A stretch of 64,000 bases of DNA from Paralithodes platypus (Eukaryota > Arthropoda > Malacostraca > Decapoda > Lithodidae), in NCBI GenBank assembly GCA_032716605.1, contig CM064518.1:38685039-38749038 (forward strand), read 5' to 3'. The first letter of the stretch is position 1. Every line of letters begins with the position of its first letter. Positions 20,277-30,099 of this stretch are shown here, piece by piece. Position numbers and translations under genes: made by a program. Below the pieces are notes generated by a model. That model was given only the letters and a program-made list of their open reading frames with translations. It had not been told where the DNA came from and made no database searches.

Positions 20277-23228
20277 TTATTCATTTACAAACGCAGTCAG
20301 TCGCGGGTTTGATGCGAGATATTTGTCTAGGCGGAATTTAAATGAATCAACGGTGCTGCAGTCTATAACGTCTCGGGGAAGCCCATTCCACAAGTTGACA
20401 ACTCGATTGAAGAAGAAATTCTTAGATTCGTGCGAGTTAAAAGATTTACCAATAATTTTGCAACCGTTTCCCCGCGTGTAATTAGATTGGTCGATAGTGA
20501 AGTACTTACTACAGTTCATATTGTCGATGCCTTTGATGATTTTGAACACTTGAATTAAGTCGCCTCTTAATCTGCGCTGGGTTAAAGGAAATAGATTTAA
20601 TTCTCTAAGACGCTCTTCGTATGGTTTGTTCTTTAGGCTAGGTATCATTTTGGTAACTCTACGTTGAACTCGTTCTAGCTTGTTTATATCTTTTTGGTAA
20701 TAAGGGCACCAGGATTGAACACAGTATTCCAGAAGAGGGCGGACTAAGGAATTGTAAAGGGTTAGGATAACTTCTTTGGATTTATGCTCAAATGACCTGC
20801 CTATAAAGCCAATTATTTTGTTTGCCTTCTTAACAACTTCTGAACATTGTTGACTCGGTTTTAGGTTACTCGATATTGTTACTCCCAGATCAGTTTCTCT
20901 GTTTACATTCTTAAGCGGAGTGCCATTCATCGAATAGTTTGCTTTCTCATTTAGGTATCCGACATGTAGTACTTTACATTTATCCGCATTGAAACTCATT
21001 TGCCAAATTTGGGCCCAACATGACAATTTATCTAGATTGTGTTGCATATCGTCAACTTGTTCTTTTGAGAGTACGCTATTTGCAATTTTTGTATCGTCAG
21101 CAAATTTTGAGATTGTGCAGGTGAGACCCTCATCTATGTCGTTGATGTAAATTAGAAAGAGAATTGGTCCTAGTACCGATCCCTGGGGTACCCCGCTACT
21201 TACATTGGTCCATTTAGATGCCTTACCGTTTATGACTACCCTTTGCTTTCTGTTGCTGAGCCAATTTTCTATCCATTTCAACACACCGTCTTGTATTCCA
21301 TGCGCTTTTAGTTTTAGCAGTAAACGTTTGTGGGGAACTTTGTCAAAGGCCTTTTGAAAATCAAGGTATATAATATCTACAGCTTTACTCTCATCGTAGA
21401 GGTTGAGGATATCGTGGAAGAAGTCTAAGAGGTTTGTTAAACAGGAACGTTTTTTACGAAAGCCGTGTTGAGTATCTTTAAGTATGTTATTTTCCTCCAA
21501 GTGATTTACGAGTCTGTCTCGTATGACCGTTTCTAGCATTTTACATACAACTGAGGTTAAGCTAATTGGACGATAGTTACTGGGTAGGGATTTGCTGCCT
21601 TTTTTGAATATCGGTGTTACGTTGGCTAGCTTCCACTGATCAGGCATAGTTCCAGACTGCAAGGATTTATTGAATAGTAATGTCAGTGGTTTGGAGAGCT
21701 CATTCTTAGCTTCCTTTAGAACTCTAGGCGAGATTGTATCAGGTCCTGGCGTTTTATTTACCTTGAGTTTATCTAAACAATTCAATACTTCTCTCTCTGT
21801 AACGGTGATATTGCTTAGAACATCTGAATTATCAATCTGAATCGGCGATGGTGTAGGGATATCACTGAGGTCTTCTGTTGTAAAAACTGATGCAAAGAAG
21901 GTATTGAGGGCATTACTCATTTGTACTTCGTCTTTGGTGTATTCTCCTTTTTCATCGACTAACGGTCCAACAGTTGAAGTAACTACTTTTTTCTTTCTGA
22001 TATAACTATAGAATTCTTTCGGGTTTGTTTTACTTTGATTCGCAATATGTAACTCTAAGGTCTTTTTACTTTGCTTAATTAACTTTTTGGCTTTGCGTCG
22101 TAGCTCTACAAATTTCACCCGTTCTTCGTCATTTTGTGAGGATTTTAATCTATCATTAGCACATTTTTTAGCAAGCAGGCAGTTTGAAATATCTTTATTC
22201 CACCATTTGGGCTTATTATTATGGCCTGGACGCCGTATTTTCGATGGTATGCAGTCTTGCACTGCTTTTAGGTAAGTGGTTTCGAATAACTTCCAAGATG
22301 TATTTATGTCGTTATTGTTAATTAAAAAGCTCCAGTCAGTTTCTTTAAACATAGCTCTAAGTTTATGGAAGTTTGCTTTCTTGAAATTAGGGACTTTTTC
22401 GATGCTACTATTTGGTTCGTTACTAGTAAACTTTAAAGTGAAAGTTATTGTACGATGGTCGCTGTTACTGAATTCATCACCAACATTCAAATTCTCTATC
22501 AATTCTTCTTTTGTTGCAAGTACAATGTCAAGAACGTTATTACCACGGGTCGGCATTCGAACAAATTGATAAAGCGAACTCTCTTGCAAGTTCGTATACA
22601 AGTCATGTCCGGAGTGTGAAGTAAGAGTATCGCCCCACTTGGTCACAGGTAAATTAAAGTCGCCAAAAATTACGGTATCTTGTGAGTTACTTACATCTGC
22701 AATTTGTTCGTAAATTTCTCGGTCAGTTTGCACTGATTGAGCTGGAGGTCTGTATATTAACGCAAGTATTATTTTTGTACCTTTATTATTCTTTATTAGC
22801 ACAAAAGATGTGTCGACGTTCACAATTTGAGGTTTTGACACAAGGGTCGGGTTAAGACTTTCTTTGATATAAAATAAAACGCCACCTCCATTTTTATTTA
22901 TTCGGCTATTCTCAAACATTACATAACCGGGAAGTGAATACTCTGCTAAAAAGTCTCTATCTTGTGTATTGAGCCAAGATTCTGTTATGCCAATCACATC
23001 ATAATTTTCTGTAAACACTAGTTCCTCTAAATCTGAAAATTTATTGCGTATGCTACGAGCGTTTGCATAGAAAACCTTTAAAGTTGCGGTTTTAGAACTC
23101 GCAGATCGTTCTTTCATCGAATTTTTGGTTCTGGTCGGATCTACATTTACATTCATGGCTGTCCTCGGTCCTCGGTCGTTATCCCTGACGGTTTTGAATT
23201 TGGGTCGTGTTGGTGGAGCTTTATCCAA
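20277..23228 (-). CDS. LINE ORF2: endonuclease-reverse transcriptase, intact
   Basis: An uninterrupted frame of 983 codons. Residues about 50-265 are an APE-type endonuclease: ANARSIRNK (55-63), ITESWL (81-86), YRPP (159-162), IFGDFNLP (187-194) and SDHR (256-259), which carry the catalytic Asn, Glu, Asp and His. Residues about 485-770 are the reverse transcriptase: NKTPGPD (491-497), NYRPISLTS, YLDFQKAFDKVPH (621-633, first Asp), SGVPQGSVLGPILF (678-691) and FADDTK (709-714, the Asp pair). The thumb and C-terminus follow. The first listed codon is TTG and the frame stays open upstream into the ORF1 end, so the true start is not fixed. Its function is target nicking and target-primed reverse transcription of its own RNA. 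No disabling lesion is visible. Confidence 0.9.
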   Translation of the reverse strand: MDKAPPTRPKFKTVRDNDRGPRTAMNVNVDPTRTKNSMKERSASSKTATLKVFYANARSIRNKFSDLEELVFTENYDVIGITESWLNTQDRDFLAEYSLPGYVMFENSRINKNGGGVLFYIKESLNPTLVSKPQIVNVDTSFVLIKNNKGTKIILALIYRPPAQSVQTDREIYEQIADVSNSQDTVIFGDFNLPVTKWGDTLTSHSGHDLYTNLQESSLYQFVRMPTRGNNVLDIVLATKEELIENLNVGDEFSNSDHRTITFTLKFTSNEPNSSIEKVPNFKKANFHKLRAMFKETDWSFLINNNDINTSWKLFETTYLKAVQDCIPSKIRRPGHNNKPKWWNKDISNCLLAKKCANDRLKSSQNDEERVKFVELRRKAKKLIKQSKKTLELHIANQSKTNPKEFYSYIRKKKVVTSTVGPLVDEKGEYTKDEVQMSNALNTFFASVFTTEDLSDIPTPSPIQIDNSDVLSNITVTEREVLNCLDKLKVNKTPGPDTISPRVLKEAKNELSKPLTLLFNKSLQSGTMPDQWKLANVTPIFKKGSKSLPSNYRPISLTSVVCKMLETVIRDRLVNHLEENNILKDTQHGFRKKRSCLTNLLDFFHDILNLYDESKAVDIIYLDFQKAFDKVPHKRLLLKLKAHGIQDGVLKWIENWLSNRKQRVVINGKASKWTNVSSGVPQGSVLGPILFLIYINDIDEGLTCTISKFADDTKIANSVLSKEQVDDMQHNLDKLSCWAQIWQMSFNADKCKVLHVGYLNEKANYSMNGTPLKNVNRETDLGVTISSNLKPSQQCSEVVKKANKIIGFIGRSFEHKSKEVILTLYNSLVRPLLEYCVQSWCPYYQKDINKLERVQRRVTKMIPSLKNKPYEERLRELNLFPLTQRRLRGDLIQVFKIIKGIDNMNCSKYFTIDQSNYTRGNGCKIIGKSFNSHESKNFFFNRVVNLWNGLPRDVIDCSTVDSFKFRLDKYLASNPRLTAFVNE

Positions 23229-23254
23229 ATTCGCGGTTCTTGACGGATTAGTAT

Positions 23255-23500
23255 TTAATTCCTTTGTAGATTGCCGTCCTCGCTGTCTTCGGTCCTCCTT
23301 CCTGGTTGTCCTGTGCTGAGTCGATTTCTTCTCCGAAAATCCTTCACCGCATCGTTGAGAAGACGCCCAAAACGCGCTGCTCCCACCTGGTTCAGATGAA
23401 CTCCATCATCCGAAAACAAATAGTCATCGTAGTAGAAATTGTCCCAGGTGTCGACGAATCCCACGTTCTCCTTCCTAACGAGGGGCGTCGCGCTCCTTGG
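23255..23500 (-). pseudogene. LINE ORF1 C-terminal fragment (SGNH esterase-like)
   Basis: The minus strand encodes LVRKENVGFVDTWDNF, YLFSDDGVHLNQVGAARFG and RLLNDAVKDF before a stop at 23255. D-G-x-H-L-N plus a following Gly/Leu-rich helix is the C-terminal catalytic (Asp/His) block of the SGNH/GDSL esterase domain carried in ORF1 of some CR1/L2-type LINEs. The upstream nucleophile Ser block is absent because the element is truncated near 23544. The stop lies about 27 bp upstream of the listed ORF2 start and in a different frame; ORF2's frame is open through this junction, so the ORFs probably overlap. Confidence 0.65.
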
Positions 23501-23544
23501 TGCCGCTAGAGGAGCGGCGAACACATCCAAAGGTATCCAAAGGT

Positions 23545-24770
23545 ATACGGCTTCCATAGTCGGCCAGTCGTATTACCAGCACCAGCTCTCCATATTTGTA
23601 TGCACTAGTTTTAGGGCTTATTAGAGTCATAGTCAAATGGTACCATAGTGTTGAGTGCTTCTAATTATTGGGCTGTTCTCTCTTATTATTTAATGCTAGA
23701 CAGTGGAAGGTATCTTTGGTCGTTGTCTGAGTTATGTATGTGGCAAGTCAGAGCCTGTACAACATCGACGAAGCTAGCTAGCCAGTAACCCTTGTGCATA
23801 TTTTCCTTTGCGAGTGTAGCAGTATACAAGTGAAGGGCTTTTGCCTACTCTCACCTGTATGATTGCTACCTCATTTTGTTGACCTTTGTGGAGCACCAGG
23901 GCTAGACCAGATACTAGAGATCTGGACTTACCAAGAGAGCCTCCAAGTCACTTAACGTAACATAAGGGAAATCTGTTCAAGGGGAGGCAGTAGGCTACGA
24001 GCATGCTTGCGCTCGGCTTAGCTTCTTAGTACCTTTTTATGCCACTGCTAGACTTTATTAGTGAGAAAGACAGCATCGTGTTTATTAACTTTAATAGTGT
24101 ATGCTTTAGGAATTATTCACGCTTTATTTTAGCCAAGGTTGATGCATAGTGCACAACCCAGTTTGGCTATTACGTTGGCTACGGAAGTACTGTTCCTGAG
24201 TGGTTATTATTAGTGCTGTCACAGAGTTGTTGCACTCCCTTGTTATATATATGTATCCTACTTATTGGTGTATTTAAGATACATGCTTTGGTGTCCTGCC
24301 CCTGCATTTATTTATGTTCTGTATTAACGAGCATCTTAGAGCATCAGACCTTTTCAGAAGATTCCATCTCTGATTGCTGTAGGACTAGACTTCCAGTGTT
24401 TTCATAGAGCATTGTAGAGTTTAGTGTTGAGTACAGACTCACACTAAAGTTAACGTAAGCATATAATTCTTTATTTAATCTTGTTATAGTTTATTCAAGC
24501 ATTGTTATTACTTAAGAGCATTTTATTAACGTAAAGTACTCCTGTTGTGAGCAGGCTTTGCTGTCATCGTTAAGCCTTTGTAGAAGTGCACTAAAACCCA
24601 GTTAATTGATACCCCGTTATCCAGGAGATTAACTCTGGAGGGTTTAAGTGTTTTGTTCGCCGGCGAAATAGTTCGAGGGTTTGGAATTAGCGTACCGTTG
24701 TTGCAGATATAGCCCATCATCTAATCCAATATTGAGTGCCCTTGTTTATTTCGTAGTGCCGGTCGTAACA
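23545..24770 (+). mobile_element. Solo LTR copy 1, 3' part
   Basis: It resumes the LTR: 'tagtcggccagtcgtatta' matches 'tatcgtccatcgtatta' at 54770 onward, then 'taatgctagac', 'gatctgga', 'actagactttatta', 'gataccccgttatc', 'ttaactctggag', 'cgccggc' and the end GGTCGTAACA, followed by TATT. The downstream half matches 55140-55979 best. The frames at 24213-24407 and 24526-24720 are not supported as genes. Confidence 0.75.
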
Positions 24771-24774
24771 TATT

Positions 24775-25435
24775 TCACGAAGAACATCTACAATATTGTT
24801 GGACTACTTTGAAAGTATACATTTATGAAAAGTAAACTACACATTTTTGCTGAACGTTATTGTCATATGTTTTTATATAATTTAATTTATATAATTTATT
24901 AATAATGTTATTTTCATTAATTTAATAAATCATATATATATATATATGCAGTTTACATTATATTATTGCATACCAATGTACAAAGCCAATACATACACAA
25001 AGTTTAAAGGTAAATTTAAGCAACACTGCCTGACAATTATTGGGTATGAAACATAATAATGGACAGGCTAAAGTTTCTGCCATAAATGTTGTAACTTGTA
25101 AGATGTCAGGAGGAAGACTTTAAAGAACTTAATTAATTTTCTGGAAGTTTAGTTTGGCGAACTCCAAGTTTGCAGCCGAGCGAGGCGCTGGAATTATAAT
25201 GAAGATACAAATATTAAATGTATAAATATATATACAATATTTTGCAGAACTCTTTTGTCCCTTTACTGTAGATACTGAGGTGTACTGTAGTGATAGTAGT
25301 TTCATTTTCTATATTATTAGTCAATGTTTCATCCTGTTTGTTATTGATTGTTTCGTTGTTTTAACTATATTATGGATTTGCTCGTATATAGTTACAATAT
25401 TATCATTGTTACTTTGTTTGGTATTTTCATATACA
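24775..25435. other. AT-rich spacer
   Basis: Includes (AT)n at about 24929-24948. No gene supported. Confidence 0.45.
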
Positions 25436-25475
25436 CTTGATGATGGCCCCTGGTTGTGGCCGAAAATTAGTAGTA
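25436..25475 (+). other. TGATGATG / stem / GAAA structured motif (copy 3)
   Basis: CTTGATGATGG, then GGCC-loop-GGCC, then GAAAATTAGTAG. It has the same order as the motifs at 4721-4760 and 4903-4936, with a different but still paired stem. It lies inside the 158-codon frame 25280-25756, which I do not accept as a gene. It may be the remnant of the same repeat that supplies the other two. Confidence 0.35.
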
Positions 25476-26029
25476 GAGATAAAGCTCGGCAGTATTTGTT
25501 TCCTATTTTTATTTATGCAGACATTCAGGTATTGAATTCACATCACAGCATTATTATTGACCCCCTTTTTTTGTTGGGACGCTTAATTACGGGGGCTACT
25601 GTACCTGTGTTCATAGTTATTGGATGTGCAGTGTATAATTTAGGGGAACAGCTAGGGCAAAGTGTAAGTAGTTGTAGGTCAAATTGCACCTACCTTTTAG
25701 TAATCTTGGAACCAATTGTACTTGCTCATGCTTATCGCTTTCCAACTACTCTTTAGAAAAGAGTACAACATAATGTGAAGCCTCTAGATATGACCTAAAT
25801 ATAAAACCTGTACTGGACTAGCCAAACACCACTGTAGAAAAATAGAGCTAACAAGATACATAGAGGGCCTCAGAGTCGGACGGATCCTAAATTGAGTGGT
25901 AAATCCTGTAAGTCCTTTAGTAAACTGGCTCGGGTTGTCCCCCTTACATATAAGAGCATAAGAAACCGGAAAACTACAGAAAGCCGATTAGCCCACACAA
26001 ACTGTTCCTGAAAAGTGAGTATCTTCAGA
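25476..26029. other. Spacer with a long but unsupported open frame
   Basis: The plus frame 25280-25756 (158 codons) is rich in hydrophobic residues because the DNA is T-rich. I recognise no domain, and it crosses the structured motif above. The segment 25757-26029 has faint LINE-like words but nothing I can place. Confidence 0.4.
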
Positions 26030-26500
26030 TCCATCAAACTACAGACAAGTAGCTATAACTTTCAACTTGGTAAAATATTCGAAACAATAATAAATAAACA
26101 CCTAATCAAGCATCTAGTACTAGTAAATTAATCAGTGATAGACAGTATTGCTTTAGACATGAACGATTAACTGCAGACATTTGTTGCATTCTTACGCATC
26201 AAATTATCAACAGACCAAGATGGTGAAGCGCATTAGATAGCACTGGATATTTCAAAGGCTCTTGATAGAATCTGGCATCGATCATTATTGTCGAAGATGT
26301 TGCACTACGGTCTTGCTTCACTAATTCTACTAATTCCTTTTCATGTTCAAAATAGAAATGTATGTGTAATTGTAGATGGCCTATATTCTTAATTTTACTC
26401 AATAAATGCTGGCGTTCCTCAGGGATCAGTTTTGGCCCAACTCTGTTCCATATTCATATCAATGATCTACAGTATATATTACCCATAGCCTAATACATTG
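26030..26500 (+). pseudogene. jockey-like LINE relic, RT fingers and palm
   Basis: Combining plus frames gives QYCFRHERLTADICCILTH, LDISKALDR then IWHRSLLSKMLHYGLASLI, FHVQNRNVCVIVDG, NAGVPQGSVLA and FHIHINDL. These are the RT motifs around the first catalytic Asp (LDISKAFDRVWH in live copies) and the PQGSVL block of jockey-superfamily LINEs. Many frame changes show an old, dead copy. The YADD box is not readable. Confidence 0.65.
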
Positions 26501-27630
26501 AACGAAGTATAATTAATTTGGCAGAACAGTTTTATTGGACAGGTTATCATTACTAGAACTAGGAGAGCACCACCACTTGCATTGCTGTTCAGAAGCTAAT
26601 ATTAAGCGCAATCAATATAATTTTGTCAAGGTCGGACATTAATCTGTCCACATAATTTCTGGCCCGAACCGCCCGATTGGCAATTATTACATTAGCTGCT
26701 GCTATAAAAATGCAGTTCGAAAATATGATTTGGAAGTCCACTTGCTAATTATGAAATAATGACATTTTGCTATTTTACGCTCAATCCATTTATTGGGGGT
26801 ATTTTTCCATGGAATATAAAATGCCATCGTTACCAGTTTGGGAATAATTTACAACAATGGTTAGTATATCCATTTATGTGATCCCAATAATAAATATAGA
26901 TACAATATAGTATCGATGCCGGAAGCAAAGATATTACAAGTAATATCTATATTTATAGTATATGTAAATAGCCATTTAACACCAGATCTAGCTTAGTTAC
27001 TTATTACAGCAATACCCTGCCCGTCGCCGTAGGAGGGATAGGCAAGGTATTGCGCTCTCTCTCTCTCTCTCGCTCTCGCTCTCGCTCTGTGTGTGTGTGA
27101 GTGTGTCCGAGTAAATTATGAGTGAATACAATATCTTGTGTATGAGTGACTGAATTTCAACGAGACTTGGTCAGGTAGCGTGTAAGAGAATCCCAATAAA
27201 TGTTAGTGAATATAGGATGGCACATGCATAAACACACATTCATACACAAATACACACAGGTATTTACCTTGCATAACTTAACCAAGTAGAAATATCGGTA
27301 TGTATGCCATACATCAATAGAAAACATAGGAACAAAACTCGAATCAGTGTGTGTGTGTATGTATGTATGTATGTGTGTGGGTGGGTGTATGTGTGTGTGA
27401 GGGGGGGGGGGTGAGTGTAGATTAATATATATATATAATAAAATTACTTGATTTATTTTAACCCATCCCTTCCCAGAGACGTCTGTTGGACATCAGCTAT
27501 TCTCGCCTTATTAAAATGGTTTTAGGCCTCTCGAAAAGCTCTCAGGGGTCTCAAATTTGTACACATGGTAGCTTAGGATGTGAGGCAAAATTGGCAGCCC
27601 ATAGAGACCATCTTGAGCCACCCCAGTTTG
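26501..27630. other. Spacer with (CT)n and (GT)n arrays
   Basis: (CT)n/(GCTCTC) and (GT)n lie at about 27053-27107. (GT)n with GTAT units and an 11-G run lie at about 27345-27411. No gene supported. Confidence 0.55.
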
Positions 27631-28133
27631 CTTTTTCTTTTTTTTTCTTTTTTTTAAGAGACAATGAACGGAGGAAGGAAAAACACAGATAACACAAAAA
27701 GGTCCATGTGCCTAAAGGCATCCTCCATTCATAAAATGTTTGTAACAACTGGATTTAAACATTTGTAAATTGTAAGTTTGTGGAAAGCAATTCGAGGGAA
27801 GTGAATTCCAAAGAGTAGTAGCTCTGGGGATAAATGAATTCTGATAAGCAGAAGTTCTGCATTGTGGAGGAGAAAGTGTAAATTCATGGGCACTCTCAGC
27901 TGCCCTAGTTATACGGGGAAAGATGTGGAGAGGCGGCACAATTGAAGCAAGTTCCTCGGAACAATTGCTGTGAATATATCTGTAGAATAATGCAAGGGAT
28001 GCAACGTTTCTTCGTATGGATAATGTAGGAAGGTCCTGTGTGATTGCAGGGTTATTGATTAATCTAATAGCTTTATTTTGAATTTTGTCCAACTGCCTCA
28101 ATGCAACCACTCCACTTCCACCCCACAGAGGTA
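27631..28133 (-). pseudogene. jockey-like LINE C, C-terminal fragment
   Basis: The minus frame reads LPLWGGSGVVALRQLDKIQN, KAIRLINNP, RRNVASLALFYRYIHSNCSE, IPRATTLWNSLPSNCFP and MFKSSCYKHFMNG before its stop at 27712. This is the C-terminal domain downstream of RT in jockey-like LINEs and is paralogous to 41417-41770. The T-rich run at 27632-27656 is a minus-strand poly(A) tail. Its 5' side is cut where LINE D's 3' tail begins. The frame is open, but the catalytic core is missing. Confidence 0.8.
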
Positions 28134-29707
28134 GTACAAAGGAGTACAAAGGAAATCAAGCAACAACAGATCTAGTGACCCTTCTAGGTTGCTTGTCCTC
28201 CAAAACACTGAGGATCAAGTGTCCAAACAGTGGTTTAGAGTGGGTAAGGGAACATTGGAAATGGAACTACTGCCCTGGAACTAATGTCCGTGGCAGGATT
28301 AGGAAGTTAGTAGGGGACAGATGGGTTAGTAACTGAGGGGGGGATAAAATAAAGTTATTCATTTACAAACGCAGTCAGTCGTGGGTTTGATGCGAGATAT
28401 TTGTCTAGGCGGACTTTAAATGAATCAACGGTGATGCAGTCTATAACGCTATGGGGAAGCCCATTCCACAAGTTGACAACTCGATTGAAGAAGAAATTCT
28501 TAGATTCGTGTGAGTTAAAAGATTTACCAATAATTTTGCAACCGTTTCCCCGCGTGTAATTAGCTTGGTCGATAGTGAAGTACTTACTACAGTTCATATT
28601 GTCGATGCCTTTGATGATTTTGAACACTTGAATTAAGTCACCTCTTAATCTGCGCTGGGTTAAAGGAAATAGATTTAATTCTCTAAGACGCTCTTCGTAT
28701 GGTTTGTTCTTTAGGCTAGGTATCATTTTGGTAACTCTACGTTGAACTCGTTCTAGCTTGTTTATATCTTTTTGGTAATAAGGGCACCAGGATTGAACGC
28801 AGTATTCCAGAAGAGGACGGACTAAGGAATTGTAAAGGGTTAGGATAACTTCTTTGGATTTATGCTTAAATGACCTGCCTATAAAGCCAATTATTTTGTT
28901 TGCCTTCTTAACAACTTCTGAACATTGTTGACACGGTTTTAGGTTACTCGATATTGTTACTCCCAGATCGGTTTCTCTGTTTACATTCTTAAGCTGAGTG
29001 CCATTCATCGAATAGTTTGCTTTCTCATTTGGGTATCCGATATGTAGTACTTTACATTTATCCGCATTGAAACTCATTTGCCAAATTTGGGCCCAACATG
29101 ACAATTTATTTAGATTGTGTTGCATATCGTCAACTTGTTCTTTTGAGAGTACGCTATTTGCAATTTTTGTATCGTCAGCAAATTTTGAGATTGTACAGGT
29201 GAGACCCTCATTTATGTCGTTGATGTAAATTAGAAAGAGAATTGGTCCTAGTACCGATCCCTGGGGTACCCCGCTACTTACATTGGTCCATTTAGATGCC
29301 TTACCGTTTATGACTACTCTTTGCTTTCTGTCGCTAAGCCAATATTCTATCCATTTCAATACACCGCCTTGTATTCCATGCGCTTTTAGTTTTAGCAGTA
29401 AACGTTTGTGGGGAACTTTGTCAAAGGCCTTTTGAAAATCAAGGTATATAATATCTACAGCTTTACTCTCATCGTAGAGGTTGAGGATATCGTGGAAGAA
29501 GTCTAAGAGGTTTGTTAAACAGGAACGTTTTTTACGAAAGCCGTGTTGAGTATCTTTAAGTATGTTATTTTCCTCTAAATGATTTACGAGTCTGTCTCGT
29601 ATGACCGTTTCTAGCATTTTACATACAACTGAGGTTAAGCTAATTGGACGATAGTTACTGGGTAGGGATTTGCTGCCTTTTTTGAATATAGGTGTTACGT
29701 TGGCTAG
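28134..29707 (-). mobile_element. CR1/L2-like LINE D, 5'-truncated young copy of LINE B
   Basis: The 3' UTR (28134-28354), the CCTTTGTACT terminal units and ORF2 match LINE B almost base for base. Identity stops after 'gttacgttggctag' near 29707, so the insertion is 5' truncated within RT. LINE B and D proteins differ at only about 15 of roughly 450 shared residues, for example IQDG/IQGG, LHVGYLN/LHIGYPN and KPSQQ/KPCQQ. Its 3' end abuts LINE C, and its 5' side abuts unrelated AT-rich DNA. No target duplication was found. Confidence 0.85.
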
Positions 29708-29737
29708 GTGAACAGTAATCCATCTGAGAACGCACAT
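28355..29737 (-). pseudogene. Truncated LINE ORF2 (RT and C-terminus), frame open
   Basis: An open frame of 460 codons: ANVTPIFKKGSKS, YLDFQKAFDKVPH, SGVPQGSVLGPILF and FADDTK are all intact, followed by the C-terminal domain ending RLTAFVNE. The first dozen codons (before LANVTPIF) come from flanking DNA beyond the truncation point, so the ATG is adventitious. The endonuclease and the RT N-terminal fingers are missing. Lack of any stop in about 1.35 kb indicates recent insertion. Confidence 0.85.
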
Positions 29738-30099
29738 GACTTTTATATATTACGGCCAACTGCTCGTCAGTGATAGTATATATATAGTACTATATATATA
29801 TATATGAACAAATATGAATAATGCCTGGTACTGGGTGTCACATTAAGTTATTTTTCGGATGGGGCTCAAAGGGTTAAACATATATTTTTCCAGTTCAGTT
29901 TATTTGTGATTGGATTTTGTTTTCTTCCAAACTGGAGATTTCCTCATGATTTGGCAAACAAATACAATTTACAGAAAGTTATGCATCCTAACCTTGCATT
30001 TTGATCTATATACCTAAAAACACTGAACAAATACAATATAATTTAATTCTTAATGTTATAAAACAAAATCAACAACTGTAATACAAATAAAATACTAAT
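29738..30099. other. AT-rich spacer
   Basis: Contains a TA-rich palindromic run at about 29768-29803. AAAATACTAAT at 30089-30099 is the left target duplication of the next LINE. Confidence 0.5.

Larger units (their letters stand above)
20061..23544 (-). mobile_element. CR1/L2-like LINE B, nearly complete, inside the LTR
   Basis: A minus-strand element with an ORF1 remnant (23255-23500), a full ORF2 (20277-23228) and a 3' UTR of about 215 bp. It ends in the 10-bp repeat CCTTTGTACT on the minus strand, seen on plus as AGTACAAAGG units at 20063-20087. A short tandem-repeat 3' end instead of poly(A) is typical of CR1/L2-type LINEs. Its 3' UTR is nearly identical to 28134-28354. The 5' end lies near 23544 inside ORF1, so the copy is 5' truncated. 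ATACG at 19029-19033 and 23545-23549 may be the target duplication of the whole A+B insert. Confidence 0.85.

Noticed and set aside
23560..23640. Apparent upstream extension of LINE ORF1 on the minus strand (KYGELVLVIRLADYGS)
   Set aside because: This stretch aligns with the LTR copy at 54770-54830, so it belongs to the LTR and not to the LINE.
25280..25756. 158-codon plus frame, hydrophobic, looks like a membrane protein
   Set aside because: Composition follows from T-rich DNA, no domain is recognisable, and it contains the repeat-derived TGATGATG motif also found at 4.7-4.9 kb.
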